Positions 16,598 through 26,298 are shown, counted from the first letter of the stretch. The stretch: 64,000 nt of DNA from Photobacterium sp. CCB-ST2H9 (GCF_023151555.2 NZ_CP100426.1:1441214-1505213); one strand, 5' to 3'. Program-made: numbers and translations. Notes: generated by a model not told the origin, from the sequence alone.

Positions 16598-17275
16598 ATG
16601 CACATCTTAGTGGTCGAAGATGATCAGTCGATTCGGGAGTTCGTCCGTCACGGGCTGGAAGAACTGGATTTTCAGGTGACAGCCTGTGCAGATGGCAAAC
16701 TGGGGTATCTGCTTGCCTGTCAGGAAGCTTTTGATTTGATCATTCTGGATCTGATGTTGCCCGGGATGGATGGCATGGAAGTGCTGCACCGTTTACGGGG
16801 CGAAGGCCATCAGACCCCGGTGCTGATTTTAAGTGCCCGTCATTCAGTCGACGAGCGTGTGCTGGGGCTTCAGTCCGGTGCCGATGATTATCTGGTCAAA
16901 CCGTTTGCCTTTGCTGAACTCGCAGCCCGATGCCAGACGTTGCTCCGGCGCCAGTCGTCGGCAGCCAGTATTGAGTCGCTGTGTTATCAGGGACTGACAC
17001 TGGATCTGCTGACGCGGGAGGCAAGCCGCGATGGCCAGCGTATTGAACTGAAACCCAGAGAGTTTGCCCTCCTGAAATTACTGATGACCCAGCCGGGCCG
17101 GGTGCTGTCGAAAACCATTATTCTGGAGCATGTGTGGGGATTTCAGTTTGATCCCCAGACAAATGTCGTGGATGTGCTGGTCTGCCGTCTTCGCAGCAAA
17201 ATCGATAAAGGTTTTTCAGCGCCCTTACTCCACACCATTCGCGGGGTGGGTTATGTCCTCAGACATGAACGCTGA
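16598..17275 (+). CDS. OmpR-family response regulator
   Basis: A 225-residue regulator. The receiver has VVEDDQSI, the phospho-acceptor in LIILDLMLPGMDG and Lys in YLVKPFAF. The winged helix ends with HTIRGVGYVLR. The short linker and length fit the QseB/CopR/CusR group. Its kinase partner starts inside its 3' end (overlap of 23 bases). A possible binding site lies upstream at 16505-16524, which would give autoregulation and control of the divergent GlcG-like gene. Confidence 0.92.
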   Translation: MHILVVEDDQSIREFVRHGLEELDFQVTACADGKLGYLLACQEAFDLIILDLMLPGMDGMEVLHRLRGEGHQTPVLILSARHSVDERVLGLQSGADDYLVKPFAFAELAARCQTLLRRQSSAASIESLCYQGLTLDLLTREASRDGQRIELKPREFALLKLLMTQPGRVLSKTIILEHVWGFQFDPQTNVVDVLVCRLRSKIDKGFSAPLLHTIRGVGYVLRHER

Positions 17276-18686
17276 ACAGGCCTCCCGTTCCGCTCAGCGG
17301 GCACTGTTTCAGCGTTTTCTGCTGACCCTGCTGATTTGTTTTATCTTCCTCAACGCTGTGATGGTGTTCATCCTGACCTATCTGCTCGATTACCAGGAGC
17401 GGAAGCTGCTGAGTTCACTCGGGCAGGAATATCAGCGTATTCTGACTTTTGAATCTGATACCAAACTGGAACATGTGGTCATCAATAATCCCAACCGGCT
17501 CATCGAAAATGCGATCAGCGTTGTCCGGGCCGACTCTTCGGGAGAGTTGGAGTGGCTCAGTGGTGCTGATCGGCCTGATTTACCGGAAACTGTTTCTGCA
17601 TATCAGTCCATGAACCGGCGTTGGTATCATTTATTCAGCCATGCGCCTTATCTAAGTCTGAAACTGGATGGCAAACCTTCGCAGTACTGGCTCATTATGG
17701 ACGGCACGCCCAGACGGACCCAGCTATTTGTTCAGGGAACCGGGTTGTTTGTTGCGTTGGCGGCGATGGTTGGCTTGATTGCGTTGATCGTCTGGCGTTT
17801 GCTGAGCCGAACGCTGTCGCCGTTGCACAGCCTTGCCAAAGGGGTGGATCAGGTTCGGGGCTGGTCCCTGGATGTGATGCTGGAAACGGATCTGCCAGAG
17901 CTTGAATCGGGCGGCCCGCTGGGTCAGCTCAGTCAAAGTGTGCAGCAGGTACTCAATCGGCTGAAAGAAACCGTTCGAGGCATGGATCAAACCGTCGATG
18001 CCATTGCTCATGATGTCCGGACACCATTGTCTCGTATGATACTGACCACCGAGGCCGCATTGAGCCGGGACACAGCAAAGCTTCAGCCCGAGAAAATTGA
18101 AGCCTCCCTGCGTTCCGCCCTGTCTGATTGTGCTGAATCAGCCCAGCAGGCGAATCAGATGCTGACGACCCTGATGCGGATTCATGACGAACAGGTGGGA
18201 CGGCATGTGCTGGAAACACAGCCGATTGAACTGGCCCAATTATTGTCGGAGGTCGCAGCCTGGTATGAGGAAGTCGCTGAAGATGCGGAAATTCGGCTGG
18301 ACACCGACGGCTTAGAAGCTGTGACTTTCATCTCTGACGCCAAACGCCTGATACAAATTGTCGTGAATCTGGTGGATAACAGCATGAAATACAGCCCGGC
18401 TGGCACTGAAGTTCAGCTGGCCTGTGGTTACGATGGGACAGGTGTCTGGTTCAGCGTGACCGATCAGGGGATGGGGATTGCGCCTGAGCATCAGGCGCTG
18501 ATTTTCAGGCGTTTGTACCGGGTGGAAGGAAGTCGTCATCAGCCGGGGTACGGGTTAGGGCTCGCCATGGTTTCAGCCATGGTAAATACGCTGCAAGGCC
18601 GTATTGAGCTGAACTCCGTGCTGGGAGAAGGCAGCCGGTTTACAATCCGGTTGCCGGGAACAATGACCCAGACCAGCGATCGTTAG
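17253..18686 (+). CDS. Sensor histidine kinase
   Basis: A 477-residue inner-membrane kinase. The first membrane segment is LTLLICFIFLNAVMVFILTYLL (about residues 21-42). A periplasmic sensor of about 140 residues follows, and the second membrane segment is near 165-185. A HAMP domain precedes the H box AIAHDVRTPLSRM, the N box VVNLVDNSMKYSP, the G boxes DQGMGIAPEH and GYGLGLAMV. The start at 17253 or 17265 overlaps the regulator gene; 17253 has GGGGTGG upstream. Its signal is unknown, and the neighbouring GlcG-like protein may be a partner. Confidence 0.92.
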   Translation: MSSDMNAEQASRSAQRALFQRFLLTLLICFIFLNAVMVFILTYLLDYQERKLLSSLGQEYQRILTFESDTKLEHVVINNPNRLIENAISVVRADSSGELEWLSGADRPDLPETVSAYQSMNRRWYHLFSHAPYLSLKLDGKPSQYWLIMDGTPRRTQLFVQGTGLFVALAAMVGLIALIVWRLLSRTLSPLHSLAKGVDQVRGWSLDVMLETDLPELESGGPLGQLSQSVQQVLNRLKETVRGMDQTVDAIAHDVRTPLSRMILTTEAALSRDTAKLQPEKIEASLRSALSDCAESAQQANQMLTTLMRIHDEQVGRHVLETQPIELAQLLSEVAAWYEEVAEDAEIRLDTDGLEAVTFISDAKRLIQIVVNLVDNSMKYSPAGTEVQLACGYDGTGVWFSVTDQGMGIAPEHQALIFRRLYRVEGSRHQPGYGLGLAMVSAMVNTLQGRIELNSVLGEGSRFTIRLPGTMTQTSDR

Positions 18687-19489
18687 TCCCATGCTGGTGC
18701 AAAGTCAGGATTTGCAACTCGGTGCCCACGATCCAATGCGGCGATGGCCGCCAGATCGGTTTCATCCAGCGTCAGTCTGTCAGCGTCCAGGTTGCTTTCG
18801 ATATTCGCCTGTTTGGTGGAAGACGGGATGGTGACGAATCCTTGCTGACGCATCCAAGCCAGAACGACCTGCGCTGCTGTGGCCTGATGTTTTTCTGCAA
18901 TCGCCTGAATGACAGGATCTTGCAGGACAGCACCGTAGGCAAACGGCATGTAACCTGTGACGCGCATGCCCAGGGCGCGACAGTATTCAGTCACCTGGCG
19001 GTTTTGCAGATACGGGTGCACCTCAATCTGGTTGGTCAGCAATACATCTTTCCCCAGGATCTGAACGGCTTGCTCCATGTGAGCCATGGTAAAGTTGGAA
19101 ATACCGATCTGACGGGTCAGCCCCAGATCCTGAGCCTGCTTGAGTGAGGCCAGATAGTCCGCCATATCGACTTCCTGATTCTTCAGCGGCCAGTGAATCA
19201 GCAGCAAATCGATATCAGCCATACCCAGTTGACGCAGGCTTTCCTGAACGCTCGGGATGAATAATTCCCGGCTGAAATTGTCTGTCCAGACTTTTGTGGT
19301 CAGGAAAATGTCTTCTCTGGCAATACCGGATGACTGAATCGCATCGCCTACGGCTTGCTCATTGCCATAGATTTGCGCCGTATCGATATGGCGATAACCT
19401 GCATTCAGCGCCAGGGTGACGGAGTCAAATGCGGTTTGTCCTTCCAGACGAAAAGTGCCAAAGCCCAGATGCGGCATCGGGTGATTCAT
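18683..19489 (-). CDS. dkgB: Aldo/keto reductase, DkgB-like
   Basis: A 268-residue NADPH-dependent reductase. The tetrad is visible as Asp in HIDTAQIYGNE (with Tyr), Lys in TTKVW and His in LLIHWP. The C-terminal cofactor segment is IPSSTKQANIESNL. Length and sequence fit E. coli DkgB (2,5-diketo-D-gluconate/methylglyoxal reductase). It is convergent with the kinase gene and overlaps it by four bases. The next gene on the same strand is a YafC-like LysR regulator, the same neighbour pair as in E. coli. Confidence 0.85.
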   Translation of the reverse strand: MNHPMPHLGFGTFRLEGQTAFDSVTLALNAGYRHIDTAQIYGNEQAVGDAIQSSGIAREDIFLTTKVWTDNFSRELFIPSVQESLRQLGMADIDLLLIHWPLKNQEVDMADYLASLKQAQDLGLTRQIGISNFTMAHMEQAVQILGKDVLLTNQIEVHPYLQNRQVTEYCRALGMRVTGYMPFAYGAVLQDPVIQAIAEKHQATAAQVVLAWMRQQGFVTIPSSTKQANIESNLDADRLTLDETDLAAIAALDRGHRVANPDFAPAWD

Positions 19490-19601
19490 GTTGTATTCCT
19501 TGTTGGGATTGTGAGTGATGCTGCTCAGGTTACTTCCCTTTGCACTTTGAAAAAGACCACAACGAACAAATAACTATTTCAGAATTCACAATAATCAGTG
19601 G

Positions 19602-20507
19602 CTAAAGGCACAGTCTTTCCGCAATAAAGTCGAGGAAAGCGCGAATACGCGGTGAAAGTACCGTGTTTCTGTAATACACCGCATGAATCGGTTCTCTGTC
19701 GTTGGGGGTCGCAATGTCTGCTTCAAGGACAGAAACCAGCCTGCCCGCGGCCAGATCGCGGCACACCATGAAGTTTGACAACAGTGCGAATCCATTCCCG
19801 GACAGACACAGTTGCCGGACTGTTTCCCCGCTGCTGCCCTGGATGTGCATCCGCGGGGAATAGGGGCCGTTCACAAAGGGCCATTTGTTCAGATTCGGCT
19901 GAACGGCAAAGCCAATACAGCGATGTGTACTCAGGGCTTCAATACTGTCTGGTGTGCCGTACTCTGCCAGGTAGCCCGGACTGGCGACAATCCGCAGCGG
20001 ACTGCGTCCGAGGAATTTTGCATGCAGGTTTGAATCTTTCAGCTCACCAATCCGGATGGCCAGATCGGTGCGCTTTTCGATCAGATCAATGAAGCTTTCA
20101 CTGGAAATCAGTTCAATCTCAATGTCCGGGTAGGCCGCCTGAAATGCTGCCATATGAGGCACGAGTTGATGCAGGATGAACGGGCTGGCCGAATCGACCC
20201 GTAAGCGTCCGGCAGGCTTGCCTTTGAGCAGGCGAAGTTTTTCTTCTGCACCGGCAATCTGGCTCAGGCCATGGCGGATGTGTTCGGCAAAGAAGCGCCC
20301 TTCTTCAGTGAGTTCGACCCGACGTGTGGTGCGTGTCAGCAAGGTTGTGCTGAGTTCTGTTTCCAGCCTCGCAATGGCCCGGGAAACCTTGGCAACCTGA
20401 ATGTTTAATTGATTTGCTGCTGCAGAAAATCCGCCGCTGTCGACGACAGCCAGGAAAATCTCCAGTTCTTCTGTCCGGGAAATTATTGTCATTTTCGATA
20501 AAGTCAT
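19602..20507 (-). CDS. LysR-family regulator, YafC-like
   Basis: A 301-residue LysR regulator. The helix-turn-helix is in VDSGGFSAAANQLNIQVAKV, followed by LTRTTRRVELTEEG. The effector domain starts near residue 95 (PAGRLRVDSASPF). It resembles E. coli YafC and lies next to a dkgB-like gene, as YafC does. It is divergent from the MFS exporter at 20585 with under 80 bases between starts, so that exporter is a probable target. No ribosome binding site clearly decides between starts at 20507 and 20492. Confidence 0.85.
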   Translation of the reverse strand: MTLSKMTIISRTEELEIFLAVVDSGGFSAAANQLNIQVAKVSRAIARLETELSTTLLTRTTRRVELTEEGRFFAEHIRHGLSQIAGAEEKLRLLKGKPAGRLRVDSASPFILHQLVPHMAAFQAAYPDIEIELISSESFIDLIEKRTDLAIRIGELKDSNLHAKFLGRSPLRIVASPGYLAEYGTPDSIEALSTHRCIGFAVQPNLNKWPFVNGPYSPRMHIQGSSGETVRQLCLSGNGFALLSNFMVCRDLAAGRLVSVLEADIATPNDREPIHAVYYRNTVLSPRIRAFLDFIAERLCL

Positions 20508-20584
20508 TTGTTGTTGGTGCTGTTTTTTACAAAAATAAGGCTGGGCATACTCGCCGTCAATCTTAAATCACGGAGAATTGATGT

Positions 20585-21784
20585 ATGCCGCTTGCACTTT
20601 GGGCACTCACATTGAGTGCGTTTGCTATCGGAACCACAGAGTTTGTGATTGTCGGGCTTGTCCCCACGATTGCACAGGATTTGTCGGTTTCACTGCCCTC
20701 TGCGGGGTTGCTGGTGAGCCTGTATGCCATGGGTGTTGCCATTGGGGCACCGGTGCTGACAGCGCTGACCGGACGCTGGCCGCGCAAAACGGTTTTACTT
20801 GCACTGATGGCGTTGTTCATTGGCGGGAATCTTCTGGCCTGGCTGGCCCCCGGATATGAATCTCTGATTGCAGCACGAATTCTGACCGGTCTGGCCCACG
20901 GTGTCTTTTTCTCTATCGGCTCGACGATTGCGACAAGTCTGGTGAGCAAAGAAAAAGAAGCCAGTGCGATCGCGACCATGTTCACGGGGCTGACCGTTGC
21001 GCTGGTGACGGGTGTGCCACTGGGAACCTGGATTGGTCAGGTTTTTGGCTGGCGGGCAACTTTTCTGATTGTGGCGTTACTGGGGCTGATTGCTTTGATC
21101 GGCAGTGCGCTTCTCGTCCCTTCCAATCTGAAGCAATCACCGCCAGCACAACTGAAACAGCAACTGGCTGTACTGATCCATCCGCGGTTATTGCTAGTCT
21201 ACGCCATGACTGCAGTGGGTTATGGGGGTACGTTTGTGGCGTTCACATATCTGGCGCCAATCCTTCAGCAGGTCACCGGGCTGGCGGAAGGTGCTATCAG
21301 TCTGGTGATGCTGGTGTATGGTGTATCCGTCGCGGTTGGCAACATCTGGGGCGGGAAGCTGGCTGACCGGCAGGGACCGGTGAATGCTTTGCTGTGGATT
21401 TTTGCGGCCCTGGCGCTGACCTTGCTGGTGTTCAGCATGACTGCGCACAGTCCTGTACTGGCCGTCTTGACGGTTCTGGTTTGGGGCGCCTTTGCGTTCG
21501 GAAATGTACCTGGTTTACAGGTTTATGTGGTGCAGCTTGCCGGCAAGTATAATCCGAACGCAGTCGACGTCGCTTCAGGTTTGAATATTGCTGCGTTTAA
21601 CGTGGGGATTGCTTTAGGATCTGTCATCGGCGGTGTGGTCGTTGAAAGAATGGCGCTGACGGATGCACCGTGGATCGGGGCACTGATCGTGGTGCTTGCT
21701 TTCCTGTTGACCTGGTTATCGGGGTATTTGGATCGGTCTGGTGAACCTTCGGCAGCATCAGAAACAGCACCATCAGCTCAATAA
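20585..21784 (+). CDS. MFS transporter, DHA1 family (AraJ/YdhP type)
   Basis: A 399-residue exporter with twelve predicted helices. The N-terminus LSAFAIGTTEFVIVGLVPTIAQDL and the motif LTGRWPRKTVLL between helices 2 and 3 are typical of sugar-efflux and arabinose-efflux-like transporters. The start at 20585 uses CGGAG, and an out-of-frame ATG occurs at 20581. It is divergent from the YafC-like regulator. It is followed directly by an intrinsic terminator shared with the convergent TDT gene. The substrate is unknown. Confidence 0.88.
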   Translation: MPLALWALTLSAFAIGTTEFVIVGLVPTIAQDLSVSLPSAGLLVSLYAMGVAIGAPVLTALTGRWPRKTVLLALMALFIGGNLLAWLAPGYESLIAARILTGLAHGVFFSIGSTIATSLVSKEKEASAIATMFTGLTVALVTGVPLGTWIGQVFGWRATFLIVALLGLIALIGSALLVPSNLKQSPPAQLKQQLAVLIHPRLLLVYAMTAVGYGGTFVAFTYLAPILQQVTGLAEGAISLVMLVYGVSVAVGNIWGGKLADRQGPVNALLWIFAALALTLLVFSMTAHSPVLAVLTVLVWGAFAFGNVPGLQVYVVQLAGKYNPNAVDVASGLNIAAFNVGIALGSVIGGVVVERMALTDAPWIGALIVVLAFLLTWLSGYLDRSGEPSAASETAPSAQ

Positions 21785-21811
21785 GAAAAGGCCCGTTCAG
21801 GGCCTTTTTTA
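21785..21811 (+). terminator. Intrinsic terminator, probably bidirectional
   Basis: AAAAGGCCC and GGGCCTTTTTT form a stem with A and T tracts on both sides, between the convergent MFS and TDT genes. Confidence 0.85.
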
Positions 21812-21813
21812 GA

Positions 21814-22776
21814 TCAGCGACTGGCGTTGGACGGCTCTCTGAGGTAGGTGTTCCAGTAATGGACAGCGTAGTTAGCGCCTACCCAGAGGACCAGTAAGGT
21901 TGCAACGCTGATTTCAATCACTCCCGTCATATTGAGGTACTTCGACAGAACGTGATCGTCCGGCAGCCACTCGATCAGGCGGTGCATGGCGACGGCACTG
22001 ATCACCGAAGGGAAGGTAATCGCAGCCATGGAGGGCTGAAAGCGGTACTTTAAAATATCGATGTAGCACAGGTAGACAAAGATCGTCATGGTGATCCCGA
22101 TTCCGGCCAGTGCACCGGTAAGAACGGGATCAGGCGTGTCCAGATTGGTCAGATACGCGGTCAGTGACAAGTTCACCGGCGCGGCCATGATGGTCAGCGT
22201 TGGTCTTGCCACGCGCGGAAGCCGTCCGGCAAAGCACAGCCGGTACAACACAACAGGCAGCATGAAGAAGTAGATGGCCACGCAGGCGTTGGTCATGAAG
22301 ATTGAAAACTCAGTGTACCCGAGTTGTGAACCGGCCAGAGTACCGCTGATGGCGCCAACCGGGTACAGGAACCAGCTGGGATAGAGATGAATCAGACGAA
22401 ATTTCTTTAACTGACAACTGAAAAAGATCACCATCATGGTTAAGTGCAGGGCCAGAGCCGGATACCACAGCATGCGGGCACTGGCCTGATGAATGCCTGC
22501 CAGATAATCGGCCAGTACCAGCATTGTCATTGACATCGGGGGCATCAGACTGCCGTATAACGGATGGTTCAGATCAGACAGAAACAGTTTCGGATTCAGC
22601 AGATATTTCAGTACGACCGGGATCAGGAGGCAGGCACCGACGAACGCACAGAGAGAGCGGATGAAATTGCCATAACTTGGATAGTAGAGTGACCAGGCAA
22701 GGCCGGTCCCTGTGATGGCTAATGCTAAAGCAGCCTGAGCGGTAGGAACTTGTGCGAATGCTTTGCCGAGTGTCAC
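21814..22776 (-). CDS. TDT-family transporter (TehA/C4-dicarboxylate type)
   Basis: A 320-residue membrane protein with about ten hydrophobic helices. The SLAC1/TehA fold of the tellurite-resistance/dicarboxylate transporter family is suggested by LALAITGTGLAWSLYYP near the start, FLYPVGAISGTLAGSQLGYTE in the middle and MAAPVNLSLTAYL in the helix that lines the pore. Such proteins act as anion channels or exporters. The specific substrate cannot be told. It is transcribed alone. Confidence 0.78.
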   Translation of the reverse strand: MTLGKAFAQVPTAQAALALAITGTGLAWSLYYPSYGNFIRSLCAFVGACLLIPVVLKYLLNPKLFLSDLNHPLYGSLMPPMSMTMLVLADYLAGIHQASARMLWYPALALHLTMMVIFFSCQLKKFRLIHLYPSWFLYPVGAISGTLAGSQLGYTEFSIFMTNACVAIYFFMLPVVLYRLCFAGRLPRVARPTLTIMAAPVNLSLTAYLTNLDTPDPVLTGALAGIGITMTIFVYLCYIDILKYRFQPSMAAITFPSVISAVAMHRLIEWLPDDHVLSKYLNMTGVIEISVATLLVLWVGANYAVHYWNTYLREPSNASR

Positions 22777-23421
22777 TGGGTCTCCTTTTCAATTGACCAG
22801 CTAATCAAAGAGAGGGGATTTTACACGAAATGATGACAAATGATCCCGGCCAATCGCTTAAGAATAGAAAGATTCTCTGGTACGGGCTAAATATAGCTGC
22901 AATCGTTACTGAATGAGTCAAAGAAGCGGATACAGAAAGAGTGAGGACAAAAGTTGCGAAATACAGGATTTGATCCCATAGTAATAGTGAAGCGTATGAA
23001 CTGAGAGAGTTTCATGCTCTAGCTTCTGGAGGATCAAAGCTGTTCTTCGACTGTCTTGCGTTCTGTGCTTCACGGTTGTTTCCGGCTTCAGAGGATGCAG
23101 CCACCAAGGCACTAAGCCTGTGAAAACTTAGTGTTACAATTTGGAAAGTGACACCACAAAATTAATACTTCTTCGCCAATAAACCATAAAGCTCGATTGG
23201 AAGAAATGACGATTATCGAGTCCGGCATACTCAACGTAATGAGTGGCGAAGCCCCCGTTATAAATACCATCGGTGTGCTGAGTAGGTAGACTGAAGGTGA
23301 TAACGAACACAAGCCGCACGCAACGTGCGGCTTTTTTTGTCCAGGATATTTTCACGGCACCGCAGTACCAATCTGTGCTCCTTCTCCGGCTTGCCCTGAA
23401 TTGTGAACGAAACGACTGTTT
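22777..23421. other. Long intergenic region with an orphan plus-strand terminator
   Basis: About 645 bases separate the divergently placed TDT promoter side from the end of lutC. No convincing coding gene is present; short open frames on the minus strand have no recognisable content. A strong plus-strand terminator at 23311-23338 follows no annotated plus-strand gene. That suggests an untranslated transcript or a decayed gene. Confidence 0.45.
23311..23338 (+). terminator. Strong intrinsic terminator without an upstream gene
   Basis: AAGCCGCACG and CGTGCGGCTT form a perfect 10-bp stem with a CAA loop, followed by seven T residues on the plus strand. Confidence 0.85.
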
Positions 23422-24078
23422 TTACCGGTTTACCACGATCAAAACCATCAGTCTGCTCGGGCCGTGGGCACCATACGCCAGTGTTTGCTGTATGTCGGCT
23501 GTTTTTGAAGGCCCCGAAATGAGGACCACATTGGTGGGTAAACCCTGATGCCATTGTTGCTGGTGCATCAGGGCCGTAAAGTTGTCGGTTAGTTGAGACG
23601 CATTGACCAGTGCGATATGACAAGGGGGCACCAGCGATAAGGTTCTGGGTTCTTTGCGATCCGGCCACAATACGAGAGTGCCGGTCTCAGCAATGGCAGC
23701 ATGCACATGCGTGACCCCGGCATCCACCTCAGAAAACAGCGTATCTTTCCAGTTGTCTATGGGGTCATCGAAAGGAACAAGTTCTGCGGTGCGGCAAGCG
23801 TGCTGTATCTGAGCAAGAAATTCACCAGCTGTACCGGCTGCAATTCGTCTGACGCCAGTCTCACTGATGAGTTCCGCCAGCTGCTCTGAAAGAGTGTCTG
23901 ATGTGCAGTGATAAACCTCAGCATGGCTGGCGGTCAGCTGTTCACAAAACTGAGCCATTTGCTCTGCTGGGTCACGGGCTGTCCAGGCAGTATATGCCGG
24001 TTCCTGTGTGTCCGTGACTGATGCTGTGGATTGTCCGGCGCGTAAGCGGGCCAGAATGGCTTGTCTGGCTGGGTTCAT
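23422..24078 (-). CDS. lutC: L-lactate oxidation complex subunit LutC
   Basis: A 218-residue LUD-domain protein. Segments AAIAETGTLVLWPDRKEPRTLSLVPPCHIALV and ISGPSKTADIQQTLAYGAHGP are typical of LutC. It is the third subunit of the LutABC complex, which oxidises L-lactate to pyruvate. The ATG at 24078 overlaps the lutB stop by four bases, so it is translationally coupled. Longer in-frame starts would lie inside lutB. This is the last gene of the operon. Confidence 0.92.
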   Translation of the reverse strand: MNPARQAILARLRAGQSTASVTDTQEPAYTAWTARDPAEQMAQFCEQLTASHAEVYHCTSDTLSEQLAELISETGVRRIAAGTAGEFLAQIQHACRTAELVPFDDPIDNWKDTLFSEVDAGVTHVHAAIAETGTLVLWPDRKEPRTLSLVPPCHIALVNASQLTDNFTALMHQQQWHQGLPTNVVLISGPSKTADIQQTLAYGAHGPSRLMVLIVVNR

Positions 24079-25538
24079 TGCTGCGTTCCTTTTCGTTTTT
24101 GTTTTAACAGGTGGTGCAGGGAAGTGGCTGCCGGTTTCGGGGCTGTACGGCATTGTGTCCAATTGCTCATGTTGTCGGGCATCCAATGGCGAACTTTCCC
24201 GGCCAGCCAGGTGCCGGTGTGATAAACCGAAGGATGGCAAGCCACGGTAGCAAATGCTTTCATCATCATGGATTCTGTAGTGCTGGCCGCAGATTGCTGG
24301 CCGCGTAAGGGTTGATGCTCCTGTTCCGGAGGCAGTTTCGCATCATGGCGTAAACGCTGCAGCAGGGACGGAATGGGAATGCGGACCGGGCAGACTTCCC
24401 CGCAGGCTCCGCACAGGCTGGACGCAGTGACTAAGTCTTGCGTGGCTTCAAGGCCCAGCAGATGCGGCGAGATAATTTTGCCGATCGGCCCCGGATAAAC
24501 TGTGCCATAAGCATGGCCGCCAATTCGGGTATAGACCGGGCAATGATTCATACAGGCGCCACAGCGAATGCATTGCAGGGTCTGGCGGGTTTCCTCATCC
24601 TGATAGGCCTGACTGCGGCCATTATCCAGCAGAATCAGATGCACCGCTTTCGGACCGTCCAGCTCACCGGGTTTGCGCGGCGATGAAATCATATTGAAAT
24701 AGGTTGTGATGGCCTGCCCGGTTGCGGAACGGGTCAGCGCGCTGTACAGGGGCGGCACATCACTTAATAATTCCACCACTTTCTCAATGCCTGTGACGGC
24801 AATGTGGATGTCAGGTACTGTGGTACACATCCGGCCATTGCCTTCGTTTTCAACCAGACAAAGCGTGCCGGTTTCAGCGACCGCAAAGTTCACTCCGGAA
24901 ACACCGATTTGCGCGGTGCGGAATTTTTCCCTGAGCTGCTGCCGGCCGGTCCGGATCAGACTGTCGACATCTGTGGTGGGGGTAAAGTGATCCAGATGTT
25001 CAGAAAAGGTGTCACTGACCTGCTGTTTGTTTTTGTGGATCGCCGGCATGATGATATGGGACGGTGTGTCGCCATCCAGCTGGATGATGTATTCGCCCAT
25101 GTCACTTTCAAGGCAGGTGATCTGATGCTTCGCCATTTCATGATTGAGATTGATTTCCTCACTGACCATCGATTTTCCTTTGATCATCAGCAAGGCGTGA
25201 TTCGTCTTTGGATTAGAGACGGGCTGCGCAACGGATTGAGCGATAGCCAGGAAGATTGCGTTTGCCTGTTTCGCATTTTCGGCCCAGTGCACCTGAATCC
25301 CGTTGGCGGTGCAGTTGGTTTCCAGTTGTTCCAGCAGTTCGGGCAGTTTCCGCAGGCAGCGCCGACGAATGGCCTCGGCCCGGTCACGGATGGCTGCCTC
25401 TTCTTGGGGATCTGCAAATGCGCTTTTGCGCTTGCTCTGCAGGTAATCCATCGCTCCCCGAAAATTGTGTCTGAGTTGCGGATCAGCCAGCGCATCGGCG
25501 GCCTGCTGGTGAAAGTGTTCCGGCTGAAATTTACTCAT
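24075..25538 (-). CDS. lutB: L-lactate oxidation complex iron-sulfur subunit LutB
   Basis: A 487-residue protein with an N-terminal LUD domain (GVSGVNFAVAETGTLCLVENEGNGRM near the middle). Two 4Fe-4S clusters follow, with ligands CIRCGACMNHCPVY and CGACGEVCPVRIP. The C-terminus contains the usual LutB tail with a histidine-rich segment. It passes electrons between LutC and LutA in lactate oxidation. It overlaps lutA by eight bases and lutC by four, a tight operon. Confidence 0.94.
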   Translation of the reverse strand: MSKFQPEHFHQQAADALADPQLRHNFRGAMDYLQSKRKSAFADPQEEAAIRDRAEAIRRRCLRKLPELLEQLETNCTANGIQVHWAENAKQANAIFLAIAQSVAQPVSNPKTNHALLMIKGKSMVSEEINLNHEMAKHQITCLESDMGEYIIQLDGDTPSHIIMPAIHKNKQQVSDTFSEHLDHFTPTTDVDSLIRTGRQQLREKFRTAQIGVSGVNFAVAETGTLCLVENEGNGRMCTTVPDIHIAVTGIEKVVELLSDVPPLYSALTRSATGQAITTYFNMISSPRKPGELDGPKAVHLILLDNGRSQAYQDEETRQTLQCIRCGACMNHCPVYTRIGGHAYGTVYPGPIGKIISPHLLGLEATQDLVTASSLCGACGEVCPVRIPIPSLLQRLRHDAKLPPEQEHQPLRGQQSAASTTESMMMKAFATVACHPSVYHTGTWLAGKVRHWMPDNMSNWTQCRTAPKPAATSLHHLLKQKRKGTQQ

Positions 25539-26298
25539 GCTGGCCTCCGGTTCTGCTGAGCAGAAAGCTGGCTAAGTGTTGCCCCTGTAACGTTCGGCCC
25601 TGATAGGAAAGGGCGCCGTTAATATTGAGCAGGCAGCCCCAGTCTGCACTGACGAAGTGTTCCGCCTGAGTATCGCAAAGATGATGTGTTTTATCCTCGA
25701 CCATCGCCTGGCTGATGTTCGGATGCCGGACAGCAAAGGTGCCGCCGAAGCCGCAGCATTCACTTTCGTAAGCCTGTTCACGGAGGTCGACATGCGCAAG
25801 CTGGCTGAGTAGCTGCCGGGCGGTGACATGAACCTGCATTTCACGTCTGGCGGCGCAGGAGGTGTGCATGACCACTGAAGTGGGTTCCCCGGTATCCTGC
25901 CAGCGGACCCGGCAGACGTTGATCAGAAATTCCGTGAATTCAAAAACCCGCTCACAGAAACGGCTGACCTCAAGTGCATGTTTGCTGCCTTCAAACAGAC
26001 GTAAGTAATGGTGATGCATCATGCCGCCACAGGAGCCGGACAGCACCACAACCGGCCAGGGTTCAGGAAACAGGGCGATCTGATTCAGGGCAATCTGACG
26101 GGATTCCCGGTTATAGCCACTGCTGTAGGCGGGCTGGCCGCAGCATGTTTGTTTGGGGATAAAGATGACCTCAATCCCTTCACGTTCGAGCAGCGAGATG
26201 GCATCCAGACCGGCCTGAGGGTCAAACATATCGACCAGACAGGTGGCGTAGAGATACACTTTTTGTGGCTTGGCGGGATAAAGGCGACGGATATGCAT
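25531..26298 (-). CDS. lutA: L-lactate oxidation complex subunit LutA (CCG-domain)
   Basis: A 255-residue protein with two CCG domains: IPKQTCCGQPAYSSG near residue 60 and SECCGFGGTFAVRHP near residue 190. These bind an unusual iron-sulfur centre in the GlpC/HdrB family. The start at 26298 (MHIRRLYP) is preferred over 26319 because GGGAGT precedes it. It is the first gene of the lutABC operon. No lactate permease or LutR-type regulator is adjacent. Confidence 0.93.
   Translation of the reverse strand: MHIRRLYPAKPQKVYLYATCLVDMFDPQAGLDAISLLEREGIEVIFIPKQTCCGQPAYSSGYNRESRQIALNQIALFPEPWPVVVLSGSCGGMMHHHYLRLFEGSKHALEVSRFCERVFEFTEFLINVCRVRWQDTGEPTSVVMHTSCAARREMQVHVTARQLLSQLAHVDLREQAYESECCGFGGTFAVRHPNISQAMVEDKTHHLCDTQAEHFVSADWGCLLNINGALSYQGRTLQGQHLASFLLSRTGGQHE

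Noticed and set aside
22918..23355. Minus-strand frames of 60-75 codons in the gap before lutC
   Set aside because: They lack ribosome binding sites and recognisable domains, and two overlap in different frames, so they are not supported as genes.
24804..25559. A 251-codon plus-strand open frame
   Set aside because: It is antisense to lutB, whose iron-sulfur motifs are unambiguous; the long antisense frame is a by-product of codon bias.
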